Shown in pieces: positions 45,125 to 54,466 of a stretch of 64,000 bases of DNA. Position numbers and translations under genes: made by a program. The notes under the pieces are model-generated. The model had not been told where the DNA came from. It saw only the letters and a program-made list of their open reading frames with translations, and did no database searches. Within the stretch, counting starts at the first letter, position 1, and the number at the start of each line of letters is the position of its first letter. The DNA comes from Oceanimonas sp052119705. Its GTDB lineage: Bacteria; Pseudomonadota; Gammaproteobacteria; Enterobacterales; Aeromonadaceae. The stretch lies in assembly GCF_052119705.1 (NCBI RefSeq), contig NZ_JBGQOP010000009.1:1-64000 (forward strand), read 5' to 3'.

Positions 45125-45136
45125 CACTTAATTGAA
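45116..45136. repeat. AT-rich palindrome across the panB stop
   Basis: TTCAATTAA (45116-45124), CAC and TTAATTGAA (45128-45136) form a perfect 9-bp stem that includes the panB stop codon TAA. There is no T-tract, so it is not a classical terminator. Confidence 0.7.
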
Positions 45137-45161
45137 AAGAATGGAAAATAGAGAGCAGAAC

Positions 45162-46007
45162 ATGCCGCTTATTTCTGAGATTACCAAGTTAAGAGCCACC
45201 ATTAACAATTGGCGTCGCCAAGGCTTGCGCATCGGCTTCGTGCCGACCATGGGCAATTTACACGCCGGTCATCTGCAGTTGGTGCACACGGCGCGCCTGC
45301 ATTGCGACAAGGTAGTGGTCAGCATCTTCGTTAATCCGTTGCAGTTTGACCGCGCTTCAGACCTAAGCGCCTATCCGCGCACCCTAACGCAAGACTGCGA
45401 GCGTTTAGCGGGCTTAGCGGATGCCATATTTACGCCCACCCCTGAGTTGATGTATCCAGAAGGCCAACAGCAGCAAACCCGCGTGATAGTGCCAGGCATT
45501 AGCCAAGTGCTGGAAGGCGCGCTGCGCCCAGGCCACTTTGATGGTGTGAGCACGGTTGTGTGTAAGCTGTTCAATCTGGTACAGCCCGATGTCGCCTGCT
45601 TCGGTGAAAAAGACTATCAGCAGCTAGCACTGATCCGTAAAATGGTCAGCGATTTAAATATGCCGCTGGATATTATAAGCCAGCCCACTGTGCGTGCCGA
45701 CAGCGGCTTAGCGCTAAGCTCACGCAACGGTTATTTAACAACCAGTGAGCTGGCCCAAGCGCCCGAATTGGCGGCCACCATGAATGCGCTGGCCGAACGC
45801 ATCACTCAGGGTGAGCGCGACTTTGCCACCTTAGTGAATGACGCCAGTGCGCGTCTAAATGGCCGAGGCTTTACCACAGATGCTATCGACATCGTAGACG
45901 CGCACACGCTGTTGCCCATTACCGAGCGAACCCAAGCTGTGGTGATTTTAATGGCGGCCTTCTTAGGCAAGGCGCGATTAATAGACAATCGGGTCGTGTC
46001 TTTATAA
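45162..46007 (+). CDS. panC: Pantothenate synthetase
   Basis: ATP-dependent ligase joining pantoate and beta-alanine, 281 residues. Features are FVPTMGNLHAGHLQLV with the HxGH nucleotide-binding motif (about 28-43), VSIFVNPLQF, FGEKDYQQL and the KMSKS-like SSRNGYL. The ATG at 45162 aligns with the E. coli start. In-frame ATGs at 45132 and 45141 would add 7-10 unmatched residues. PanD, which supplies beta-alanine, is encoded next. Confidence 0.95.
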   Translation: MPLISEITKLRATINNWRRQGLRIGFVPTMGNLHAGHLQLVHTARLHCDKVVVSIFVNPLQFDRASDLSAYPRTLTQDCERLAGLADAIFTPTPELMYPEGQQQQTRVIVPGISQVLEGALRPGHFDGVSTVVCKLFNLVQPDVACFGEKDYQQLALIRKMVSDLNMPLDIISQPTVRADSGLALSSRNGYLTTSELAQAPELAATMNALAERITQGERDFATLVNDASARLNGRGFTTDAIDIVDAHTLLPITERTQAVVILMAAFLGKARLIDNRVVSL

Positions 46008-46118
46008 GATGCGCCTTTATTTTGGCAGGACTGGCTCGTCAGGATTTTTTAGCGAGCCGTCGGATGCGTGCACTTGGGGCCAATAAGTCCTCAGCACTTA
46101 CAACGGAGATCAGGAAAC

Positions 46119-46505
46119 ATGGATATGCAACGCGTTATGCTGAGAGGCAAGCTGCATCAAGCACGGGTGACTCACGCTGAGCTAAACTACGAAGGTTCTT
46201 GCGCCATCGACCAAGACTTGCTGGATGCGGTAAACATTCGCGAATTTGAACAAATCGATATTTATAACATCGAAAATGGCGAGCGCTTTCACACCTATGC
46301 AATTTCCGGTGAGCGTGGCTCTAAGATGATCTCGCTCAATGGCGCCGCCGCCCGTAAGGCCGCTGTGGGGGATCGCATCATCATTTGTGCTTATGCCCCC
46401 ATGAGCGAGCAGCAGATTGAAAAATACCAGCCAAGCTTGGTGTATCTGGATGTGGACAACAACATAGTGCGCACCAGCAAAAACATTCCGCTGCAATTAG
46501 CTTAA
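46119..46505 (+). CDS. panD: Aspartate 1-decarboxylase
   Basis: Pyruvoyl enzyme producing beta-alanine for panC, 128 residues. The self-cleavage site Gly-Ser lies in NYEGSCAIDQDLLD (about 23-36). MLRGKLHQARVTHAEL and ISLNGAAARKAAVGDRI are typical. The ATG at 46119 follows CAGGAAAC. The next in-frame ATG (46125) would remove two residues. In E. coli the interval between panD and yadH also holds variable genes. Confidence 0.95.
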   Translation: MDMQRVMLRGKLHQARVTHAELNYEGSCAIDQDLLDAVNIREFEQIDIYNIENGERFHTYAISGERGSKMISLNGAAARKAAVGDRIIICAYAPMSEQQIEKYQPSLVYLDVDNNIVRTSKNIPLQLA

Positions 46506-46514
46506 GAGCCGCTG

Positions 46515-46549
46515 TAAGCCGTACGCTTTACGCTTTACGCCGTACGTTA
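46515..46549 (+). repeat. Heptad array of TACGC type downstream of panD
   Basis: Units are TAAGCCG, TACGCTT, TACGCTT, TACGCCG, TACGTTA. It has the same 7-bp period and gene-end position as the TGAGGNG arrays but a different unit. The 9-mer GCCGTACGC (46518-46526) recurs at about 59617. Confidence 0.7.
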
Positions 46550-46556
46550 AAGATAA

Positions 46557-46582
46557 ACACCGAGCCGATGCTCGGTGTTTTT
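46557..46582 (+). terminator. Rho-independent terminator of panBCD
   Basis: ACACCGAGC (46557-46565), loop CGAT and GCTCGGTGT (46570-46578) are followed by TTTT. Confidence 0.9.
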
Positions 46583-46706
46583 GTTTGTATGCTCGAGCTT
46601 TCGCTAAGGTTTGTAGGCGAACGCTTGCTCTCGCATTTCGCCGAAGGCGAACACCTGTAAAGCTAAGCAACGACGACCATCAACACCTCAGAGGCCGGCT
46701 CTTAAC

Positions 46707-47376
46707 ATCAATACTTCATCTAATCTCACTCTCATTCAGCCATTACGCCCCGCGGATTTAGCCACCTCGGCTTCGCTGTGCGCCGAGGCTATGCTGGACA
46801 ATCCGTTACATTAAGGTTTTTGGTCGCCGGCGAGAAAAACGCCAGCAGCGGTTAACGCGGCTGTTTAGTGGCTTATTGCCTTACATAAGCCGGAATGGTG
46901 AGCTGACGGGCGCTTATGTGGATCAGCAGCTAGTCGGCGTATTAGGTCGTCTTAAACCCGGATGTTGCCAGCCGGGTTACGTAGAGATGATGAAGCTGAT
47001 GCCCGCACTGCTGGCCAGTAACTCACCGTTAGGCTGGCTGAGAACACTACGCTGGCTCAGTCAATGGGCGGCACTGGATCCTAAAGTCCCACACTGGCAC
47101 CTTGGTCCTTTAGCGATAGCACCCAATTTTCAGCGCCAATGCATAGGTCGGACCTTGATGGAATACGCGGTTAAAGAGGCAAACGGCATTAGCCTGTATC
47201 TGGAAACTGATAAGCTCAGCAACGTGCAGTTTTACCAGAGCTTGGGCTTTCAGATCACAGCAACGCCTATATTGCTGGATACGCAGACGTGGTTGATGCT
47301 TAAAAAGCATCTATCAGTAGTAAGCTACCGCAGAACGGGTAATCACTTTCTACAACCTATGCGCAATAATGCGTAA
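46707..47376 (+). pseudogene. GNAT-family N-acetyltransferase, frameshifted
   Basis: From about 46707 one frame encodes LIQPLRPADLATSASLC then AEAMLDNPLH and hits TAA at 46812. A second frame entering around 46810 gives IKVFG..EKRQQRLTRLFSGLLPYI and continues intact to 47376 with the acetyl-CoA-binding stretch LGPLAIAPNFQRQCIGRTL. Loss of two bases at CATTAAGG (for example CATATTAAGG originally) explains the break. No ATG opens the first frame. ATC at 46707 sits where a start would be expected. Two sequencing or natural defects in one gene argue for decay. Confidence 0.7.
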
Positions 47377-47740
47377 CCAGCTGTTGACGGGCAGCTTGAA
47401 TACCTTATTATATCTGGTTAAATTTTCTGCACTTATTTACTGAGCCACGAATAGTTATTGGAATGCTTGCTAGTGGGTAAGAGCTACCATAATCACAAAA
47501 AAATCATAGCTTACAAACAACTGTAATGGTGCTCCAATTGGTACCATTTTTATAAACTTAACATTGAGATTTTAATGGCGTATAAGTCGAGCTATATCGC
47601 AGTGATATTTAAATAGCTATCGAATTTACAGTGTCATGCCCTACTATTTTTCGCAACATATCCTCTGCCTTGTTAATCTTTAAAAATGTAATTTCACATG
47701 AATATATGTTTAAAACGTTCTTATATAAAAAGGTGCGAGA
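47377..47740. other. AT-rich intergenic region upstream of the island operon
   Basis: 364 bp without a gene, visibly more AT-rich than the DNA to its left. It contains an imperfect palindrome with AATGGT (47525-47530) and ACCATT (47543-47548) around CCAATTGG, a conceivable operator, and AT-rich tracts near 47690-47730 that could hold the operon promoter. No tRNA or integrase is seen. Confidence 0.45.
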
Positions 47741-49336
47741 GTGAATTTTTCAAAAACATTTGCCATAAACCTTCAGTCATCAGCAGCGATCATTCAAATC
47801 GTTAGTCATGAAACATTACGCATTCGCGCTTGCTGTACACAAATATCGCTTGAGCTTAAAAGAGAGTTTTTCGTTTGGAATATGCCCGAAGGTTTAAGAA
47901 AGTACAGCCATAATGAGAAAATTTGGGAAACCATAGATGACCATAGTCAGCCTAATGACATATTAGAGTGGTTACTCGATCGCAGTAAGGAAGGCGAACG
48001 CTCAGACTTCTTGCTATTACTTGAAGATTTCCATCATTTTTTAACGCCCGCAGATCACTCACTTATTAGCCGACTACGTGCTTTTGCTATTGCTGTAGCA
48101 AGCCGTGAGATTACTGGCTGTTCAGTTGTGCTATCACAGCCCACAGCTTTATTGCCGATCGAGCTGGAAAAGGAGGTGCAGGTGATGGAAATGTCATTAC
48201 CTGATGTCAATGATCTTAAAAAAATCATGCAACAAGCAAAACAGCGTTATCAGATTGATGATCGTGATTATCGAGAGTCTTCAGCGCTACTTGATGCAGC
48301 ACTTGGCTTGTCTACTAGTGAAGCGCAGTTGGCGTTTTCTAAGGTTGCTAATCAGGAGGGCCAGCTGACCGAAGCTCAAATCCCTTTTATAGTTAAGGAG
48401 AAAGAGCAGGTCATTCGTAAAAGCGGTCATTTGGAGTACTTTCATCCTAAAGCCACTTTAGATGATATCGGTGGCCTTGATAACCTTAAGTCTTGGCTAA
48501 ACCGTCGCCGCCAGGCTTTCACTCAAGATGCTCGTGACTTTGGCCTAGAAACACCTCGAGGTGTATTGTTACTGGGATTACCTGGAACAGGCAAAAGTTT
48601 AGCCGCTAAAGCCGTGGCCAGTGCTTGGCAGCTACCACTCTTGCGTCTTGATATGGGTAAGATTTACGGCGGTATTGTTGGTCAGTCAGAAGCCAATATT
48701 CGTTCTGCTTTGCAAACTGCTGAAGCCCTTGCACCTAGCATTTTATGGATTGATGAGATCGAAAAAGGCCTATCAGGTATGCAAAGTTCAGGAGCTACAG
48801 ATGGTGGTACTACATCGCGTGTTTTGGGTACGTTTCTGACATGGATGCAAGAGAAAGAAAAACCGGTGTTTGTAGTCGCAACTGCCAATCATATTGCGCA
48901 GTTGCCACCTGAGTTACTGCGTAAAGGACGTGTTGATGAGATCTTCTTTGTTGATTTGCCGGTAGAGAGTGATCGCAAAGATATCCTCTCTATTCACCTC
49001 AAGCGACGTGATCGTCTAGATGCCTGCTCAGACAGTGAACTCATAGAGTTGGCACAAGCAAGTAAAGGCTTCACTGGCGCAGAGTTAGAGGAAGCGGTGA
49101 AAGAGGCGATGTTCTTGGCTTTTGATGATGGTCATCAGCTTTGCAAGGACGATATTCTTAAAGCGATTCAATCATCTACGCCATTATCCCAAACCATGGC
49201 AGAGATGATCAGCAAAACCCGAGACTGGGCCAAGGGGCGTGCAGTTATGGCAAGTTCTGCTGAGCCAGAACCCTTGGAGACACCAAGCAGCCAAAAGCCT
49301 CGTCTGAAGCAGGAAGGCGAAAACCCTTTTATTTAA
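47741..49336 (+). CDS. Ycf46-type AAA+ ATPase
   Basis: First gene of a seven-gene operon, 531 residues, GTG start with AGGTG upstream. The N-terminal part (1-230) matches the Ycf46 pattern with FLLLLEDFHHFLTPAD and ELEKEVQVMEMSLPD. It is followed by a classical AAA+ module starting TLDDIGGLDNLKSWL. Walker A is GLPGTGKS (279-286), Walker B LWIDEIEKG (D338-E339), sensor 1 VVATANH and the Arg finger in GRVDEIFF (about 397). Ycf46 homologues occur in plastids and cyanobacteria with unclear function. Here it probably remodels or loads a partner of this cluster. Confidence 0.8.
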   Translation: MNFSKTFAINLQSSAAIIQIVSHETLRIRACCTQISLELKREFFVWNMPEGLRKYSHNEKIWETIDDHSQPNDILEWLLDRSKEGERSDFLLLLEDFHHFLTPADHSLISRLRAFAIAVASREITGCSVVLSQPTALLPIELEKEVQVMEMSLPDVNDLKKIMQQAKQRYQIDDRDYRESSALLDAALGLSTSEAQLAFSKVANQEGQLTEAQIPFIVKEKEQVIRKSGHLEYFHPKATLDDIGGLDNLKSWLNRRRQAFTQDARDFGLETPRGVLLLGLPGTGKSLAAKAVASAWQLPLLRLDMGKIYGGIVGQSEANIRSALQTAEALAPSILWIDEIEKGLSGMQSSGATDGGTTSRVLGTFLTWMQEKEKPVFVVATANHIAQLPPELLRKGRVDEIFFVDLPVESDRKDILSIHLKRRDRLDACSDSELIELAQASKGFTGAELEEAVKEAMFLAFDDGHQLCKDDILKAIQSSTPLSQTMAEMISKTRDWAKGRAVMASSAEPEPLETPSSQKPRLKQEGENPFI

Positions 49337-49350
49337 TCGAGTCTTAACGA

Positions 49351-52300
49351 ATGGATAACCCCTTTTTCACCGCCTTGGAAGATAACGGTTTTGATGCAGC
49401 AACGCTGGCTAAGCAAACCAATGATGTATTAGTACCTTTTATAAATTACCTCAATAACAGTATTAAAGCGTTAGAAGACAAAGAAGTGAGTTGTGAATGG
49501 AAGCCTGTTGCCACTCACTCCTACCGCTTAAAGCCTAACCTGCGAATCTGGCGCTTGACGCCAGTGTGTGAAATAGAAATTGCAGACGCTCAAAAAGGTT
49601 GGCATGAAATTTTATCTGGGTGTGAGGAGGCAACGTTTTATGATGGCTTTGATCCTCAGTTGGAAGACCCCCTCATTGTTGGTAAAGGCGCTAGCCGTCA
49701 GCGCTTCATCATAAAGGAAAATGATTATCGTGCAGGTACTAATCAATTCCAGATTTTTTTACCTGAAATTGCTGAACCGTCTGAAATTCAGTGGAGCGGT
49801 TACAGTCTATTAATTCGTCCGCTTTCCGTTGACCTAGGCAGCCTAGCTTACGTGCATGTGGATGGGCAGCAGTGCAAAGTCGTTGAGCAAACTACTTGTA
49901 GCATGACGCTAGAAGGACAGATTACCGAAAGCAGTTCGCTATCTATAGAAGGACAAAGTGTTGCTTTTAAAGTTATTAAAACGCTAAATTTATCTGCACT
50001 CAATAATTTATCTGTTAAACCTGACGGAAATGCTTGGCGTGTTCTATCTGAGAACAGGCCTAGCTTAGCGTCTAGCGTGACCGAAGATATTACAAAAATT
50101 AGTTTATCGCAGTTGAATTTAGGTGATCTGCAGTATAAAGAAGCAACTCTAGCCGCTGATGACTGGACATTATCTAAGGATAGCGAAGGTCTATTACTAG
50201 AAGCGTGTAGCGACGTTAAACTTCAAATCCAAGAGCAGATCCGTTGCACTCTTTTTTCAGGGATAAGCTTTGCAATTGAGCGGCGTAAGGTTGCAGAGAA
50301 ATGGATTCAGTTAATTGAAAAAGATAATGTTGGTGACGATACGGGCAAGTCAGAGCTGGATTACTTCTTTGATGAAAATCAAGGCATAAAAATACTAGAT
50401 TCTACTGAGAATAGATATGGTGATGGTTTTAGAGTGCTTAAGTCACGACCTGAAGACCGGCAGGTTTTACTCGCAAAAAACTTAAAAGGTAAAAGGAACA
50501 GGGATAGTGAATACCCTGCGATACAAGGCAGTCAAAACGAAATCCGTGTCAGTGTTGATACGAGTCAACTTAAAAAGCAAAAAGATGCCATTAATCAGTT
50601 AGTCAATCGCCCTGCTGTTGGCCATCGTCCTCTTATTCATCTTTTACAAGCTCGTGATAAAATACAGTGGCAAGACGTTTCAGCAGTGCCAGAGCAGTCT
50701 ATACAGTGGAAAGTCTTAACTGATCCGAGTTTTGATGGTTCAGATAGACAGAGAGAATTTGTCAGTAAAGCATTGGCGAGCCAAGACTTTACAATTCTTG
50801 ACGGGCCTCCGGGTACGGGGAAAACCACCACTATTTTAGAGTTGATTATTCAGCTGGTTTTGGATGGAAAGCGCGTTCTACTCTCTGCGTCCACGCATGC
50901 GGCAATCAATAATGTGTTGGAAAGGATTAAGGACGACTCTGCATTAAATAAGCATGTTTTTCCTCTACGTATTGGTAATGAAAACAATGCGACTGGCGTT
51001 GAAGATTTTCAGTTCGAAAACGTGTTCGATGCGCTTAGAAGTGCGTCAGGCTGTGAAGATATCAGTAAGCAATTGATGATTGATGCCTCAAACTTAGTCT
51101 GCGGCACTACTATTGGCATTCTGAGATTATTTAATGAGAAAGATATCGCTTTGGATAAGGGTGAGCCGCCGTTTGATGTCATGATCATTGATGAGTGCAG
51201 CAAAACTACGTTCCAAGAATTTTTAGTGCCGGCGCGCTTTGCTAAGCGTTGGGTATTAGTGGGGGATGTGCGTCAACTCTCACCCTTCACTGATCGTGAA
51301 CAAATAGTCACCAATCTTGACCAGTTGATGTTAAGGCATGATAGAGATCCTAAAAAAATTCAGTATTTATCTCCAGCTATACAGCAAGCCTGTTTTTTAC
51401 TAGAGGAGTTACGCGGTAACTCGCGAAAGGATGACACTCCGTACCAGCAACCGATGGTGGTACCTGTCACAGCTGCAGTACTTCAAGCGTTGAGCAAGGA
51501 ACTTGAAGCAAGGTTTGATAAACCTAATTTACGCAAAGGATTGAGTCATATTCTGTTAATAGCCAAAAGTGGCCTAAGAGTTTCAATTTATGATTGGTTT
51601 TTAGACAGTATTGCTATTCAACAGCAACCACTGCATTTATATAACGCAAATTTGTGTTTTATTGATGAAGCCGCTTTACCCGAACTTCAGTACCTTATCC
51701 CTAACGATATGCTGGTTTTGCATAAAGACTGGCCGCGTACTAGTCAAGCTTTTGTTCATAAGCATAGCAGTACAAAAACCAAAGCTTATAAAATTAAGAA
51801 TACCGAGAAAACAGATACCCAATCTATCCAGCAAGAATTACTTGATCGTCTTGATAGCAGTAAGTGGTCAGAAGAAGTGTGCTGGCGCTTGGAGCGTGAA
51901 TATTGGCTGCGGCTATCAAAAAACCATCATAGAAAAACGAATTATCTTTCAGAGACGCTTGAACGTCTTCTCCCAAAATCAGTACAGGCTGATGGGCGAA
52001 TTCATATTCTAAAAAACATTGCTTTTCCATCTATTTTAGAAGCCCTATCAGGTTCTGGTTTAGAGAAACTTAAGCGCGATGCGCCAACTACTTTAAATCA
52101 AGGTTTTAATCGGTATGAAAAGCCACAGCGTCACACAACACTAACCTATCAGCATCGTATGCATCCTGATATTTCTGCATTTCCAAGAAGCCAGTTTTAT
52201 CCAAAAGGTGTATTAGCAGACGGCAGCCAAACGACACCAGCGCGTCAGTGGGCCTATAAGCGTTATAAGGCTCGAAATACTTGGCTTAATATTAATGGGA

Positions 52301-52794
52301 AGACATCTGGCAACTCTAACGCTGAGGAAGTTCAAGCGCTTATTACTGAACTGAAAGCCTTTTGTGATTGGGCTGAAGGCAATATGAAGAACCAAAAAGA
52401 CGAACCCTATGATGTGGCGGTCTTGACCTTCTATAAGCGGCAAGAAAAAGCATTGCGTGAGGCATTACAAAAGCTACCCAGCAATGCAGGTCGTAATGCA
52501 CGCTTTAGTTACAAGGGTGTTTCAATCAAATTGGCAACCGTTGATTACTTTCAAGGTCAAGAGGCTGATGTGGTGTTTTTATCCATGGTGAATACCCAGC
52601 GTGATGGCTTTATGGATTCTCCGAACCGCTTGAATGTCTCTATTACCCGTGCGCGTTATCAGCTGATTGTAGTTGGACATTACAGGTACTTTAGTGAGCA
52701 ATCACGTACGGAAGAACTGCGTAATTTAGCTAGATCTTGTGAAGAGTATCTAGGCTGTAACGCTAAAAAGTCAGCTAAAAATGGAATGAATTAA
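49351..52794 (+). CDS. Large UPF1/DNA2-type SF1 helicase
   Basis: 1147 residues. An uncharacterised N-terminal region (1-450) precedes a superfamily 1B helicase core. Motifs are GPPGTGKT (485-492), IIDECSK (about 612-618), WVLVGDVRQLSPF, QHRMHP (934-939), DYFQGQEADVV (about 1066-1076) and VSITRARYQL (1096-1105). An insert of about 280 residues lies between motifs III and the RMHP motif. This motif set is that of the UPF1/Senataxin/DNA2-NAM7 family, acting 5' to 3' on RNA or DNA. Second gene of the operon, 14 bases after the AAA+ gene. Helicases of this class recur in phage-defence loci. Confidence 0.85.
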   Translation: MDNPFFTALEDNGFDAATLAKQTNDVLVPFINYLNNSIKALEDKEVSCEWKPVATHSYRLKPNLRIWRLTPVCEIEIADAQKGWHEILSGCEEATFYDGFDPQLEDPLIVGKGASRQRFIIKENDYRAGTNQFQIFLPEIAEPSEIQWSGYSLLIRPLSVDLGSLAYVHVDGQQCKVVEQTTCSMTLEGQITESSSLSIEGQSVAFKVIKTLNLSALNNLSVKPDGNAWRVLSENRPSLASSVTEDITKISLSQLNLGDLQYKEATLAADDWTLSKDSEGLLLEACSDVKLQIQEQIRCTLFSGISFAIERRKVAEKWIQLIEKDNVGDDTGKSELDYFFDENQGIKILDSTENRYGDGFRVLKSRPEDRQVLLAKNLKGKRNRDSEYPAIQGSQNEIRVSVDTSQLKKQKDAINQLVNRPAVGHRPLIHLLQARDKIQWQDVSAVPEQSIQWKVLTDPSFDGSDRQREFVSKALASQDFTILDGPPGTGKTTTILELIIQLVLDGKRVLLSASTHAAINNVLERIKDDSALNKHVFPLRIGNENNATGVEDFQFENVFDALRSASGCEDISKQLMIDASNLVCGTTIGILRLFNEKDIALDKGEPPFDVMIIDECSKTTFQEFLVPARFAKRWVLVGDVRQLSPFTDREQIVTNLDQLMLRHDRDPKKIQYLSPAIQQACFLLEELRGNSRKDDTPYQQPMVVPVTAAVLQALSKELEARFDKPNLRKGLSHILLIAKSGLRVSIYDWFLDSIAIQQQPLHLYNANLCFIDEAALPELQYLIPNDMLVLHKDWPRTSQAFVHKHSSTKTKAYKIKNTEKTDTQSIQQELLDRLDSSKWSEEVCWRLEREYWLRLSKNHHRKTNYLSETLERLLPKSVQADGRIHILKNIAFPSILEALSGSGLEKLKRDAPTTLNQGFNRYEKPQRHTTLTYQHRMHPDISAFPRSQFYPKGVLADGSQTTPARQWAYKRYKARNTWLNINGKTSGNSNAEEVQALITELKAFCDWAEGNMKNQKDEPYDVAVLTFYKRQEKALREALQKLPSNAGRNARFSYKGVSIKLATVDYFQGQEADVVFLSMVNTQRDGFMDSPNRLNVSITRARYQLIVVGHYRYFSEQSRTEELRNLARSCEEYLGCNAKKSAKNGMN

Positions 52795-52795
52795 T

Positions 52796-54466
52796 ATGAG
52801 TCAGCATAAGCGTAAGACCTCTACTCAGGGAGGCACTAATAATGGTCAAAGTTTTGCTACGCAAAACCGAGGAGAGGTTAGGCCGTTTTCTTTGCAGTTA
52901 ACTCGTAAAGTACAACTTAAGCGTTTTCCTATTATTGCTAAATTAACTTTTTTACTTAAACGTCCTGATCTCGTGTCTTTGCTCAATGCTGTACAGCAGG
53001 AAAAAAATATCCCTTTGAGACTTAAAGCCTACCTGCAGCGTGAAGCGCTTTGGGATGATGAATTAAGTACCTTGACTGATAGAGGCTTAGCAGTTCAAAG
53101 CTCAGGGACGTTTGAGAGTAAAGAACGTGGCTTGTACCATATTTGGTATATAGATAACGATCCATTACTGCAAATTCGCCCTGTTTTAATCCAGAGAGAT
53201 ACAGCTTTTTTTGAGCCAAGCACTAAAGCATGGTTGAAAGGTGTTGATGCTGCTCAATCAGAGTTCAAAGTAGATAAAAATCTAGATTTAGACGTCATCG
53301 AAGAGGTCTATAATGGTCGCCATTCTACGCAAGAATTACAAAAATTAACGCTATTAAAACTCGAACCCGAAGTGGTATGTGCCGCAGATAGAAATGCAGA
53401 GTTAGATCTTGTTTGGAGTCTGTCATTAGCACAATCACTGGTTAGCCTGGAAGGTCAGCTGGATGTGCTTGAGTTTAAACAAAAAAAAGGTAATCGCAGA
53501 TCTGAAAACTTTAATTTATCCATATCGGATTTTCAAGAGCATCTGCCGACAGTAATGAGCACTGTTGCGTTACAGCTTGATGGTTATTGGAGCAGTAAAG
53601 ATCATCGTCTGGCTATTAATCAGCAAAGTCTCGAGTCGTATTCAAATGCAATCGCACGGTTCAAAATCGATAGTAAAGATTTTAACGACTTAGAAACGCC
53701 ATACGGTAGATTTAATACGGCAGAGTTAAGCAATATTCCTGTTAAACCAGAAAACTCAGCTGATGCGCAACTATGGCATCAGCAGTGGTTAGGGGAATTT
53801 TATGCCGAAGCATACCACTCATCTGAGAGAGCTCGTCAGCAGCAAGCACAATGGCTTGATGATCCTGCACTGACAGGCTTTGATTTGTCTTTAGTCGAAG
53901 GCTCCTCCTTGTTAGACAGCAGTTTAGACCGTGAAAAGCAGCCGCAAGCGTATTGGCATGTGGCAGCGATTGCTGATTTAACACCGAGTCAAAGTAAAAA
54001 GCTGAGACTACCCATCAGCTTAATTAATGATGATGAATTAAACATTAAGGAGTTAGTCACCTTCTTAACAGGCAACGATACTGTAGAAAAAATTATTTAC
54101 TCTGACCGTTATGTACACACATCAAGGCAAAATAGAAACCTAGCAACAATTGCGTCATGTGTTAGTAATGCTGACGGATTTTTGTTCACGTTAGAGTCTC
54201 AAAAGGGTAATGAGGCCACACTACCATTGCACTGGTGTCGAACGGTTATGCAAAAAGAAAACGATAATCATGGGCGCTATTGGATATTTATTGGAGAGAA
54301 ACATACCTATTGCTGGGAGTGTACGAGCGGCTTAGATTTTATTAGGGATACTGAAAAGGGATTGATAGTGACCGGCACACCAAGTTTTACCCCCAAAGAA
54401 GAGCATGAACTTCCACAATTTTTAAAAATAGCGCTTAAACGTATAACGTCTGTGGAGGTTGCGTAA
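52796..54466 (+). CDS. Unrecognised island protein, 556 residues
   Basis: No family recognised. A Thr/Gln/Asn-rich leader (1-30) precedes a region around 45-140 with SLQLTRKVQLKRFPI and LTDRGLAVQSSGTFESKERG then LYHIWYIDNDPLL, which could be a winged-helix or receptor-like module. A mixed alpha/beta region follows, with repeated polar acidic stretches. No transmembrane segment or catalytic motif is evident. It starts one base after the helicase stop and its TAA overlaps the next ATG (TAATG), so it is very probably a dedicated partner of the helicase. Confidence 0.75.
   Translation: MSQHKRKTSTQGGTNNGQSFATQNRGEVRPFSLQLTRKVQLKRFPIIAKLTFLLKRPDLVSLLNAVQQEKNIPLRLKAYLQREALWDDELSTLTDRGLAVQSSGTFESKERGLYHIWYIDNDPLLQIRPVLIQRDTAFFEPSTKAWLKGVDAAQSEFKVDKNLDLDVIEEVYNGRHSTQELQKLTLLKLEPEVVCAADRNAELDLVWSLSLAQSLVSLEGQLDVLEFKQKKGNRRSENFNLSISDFQEHLPTVMSTVALQLDGYWSSKDHRLAINQQSLESYSNAIARFKIDSKDFNDLETPYGRFNTAELSNIPVKPENSADAQLWHQQWLGEFYAEAYHSSERARQQQAQWLDDPALTGFDLSLVEGSSLLDSSLDREKQPQAYWHVAAIADLTPSQSKKLRLPISLINDDELNIKELVTFLTGNDTVEKIIYSDRYVHTSRQNRNLATIASCVSNADGFLFTLESQKGNEATLPLHWCRTVMQKENDNHGRYWIFIGEKHTYCWECTSGLDFIRDTEKGLIVTGTPSFTPKEEHELPQFLKIALKRITSVEVA

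Noticed and set aside
46631..46680. Further member of the TTGTAG/CTACAA hairpin repeat near panD
   Set aside because: A TTCGCC-GAA-GGCGAA hairpin and a TTTGTAGG start are present, but the right boundary reads CTGTAAAG rather than GCTACAA. The match is too weak to include.
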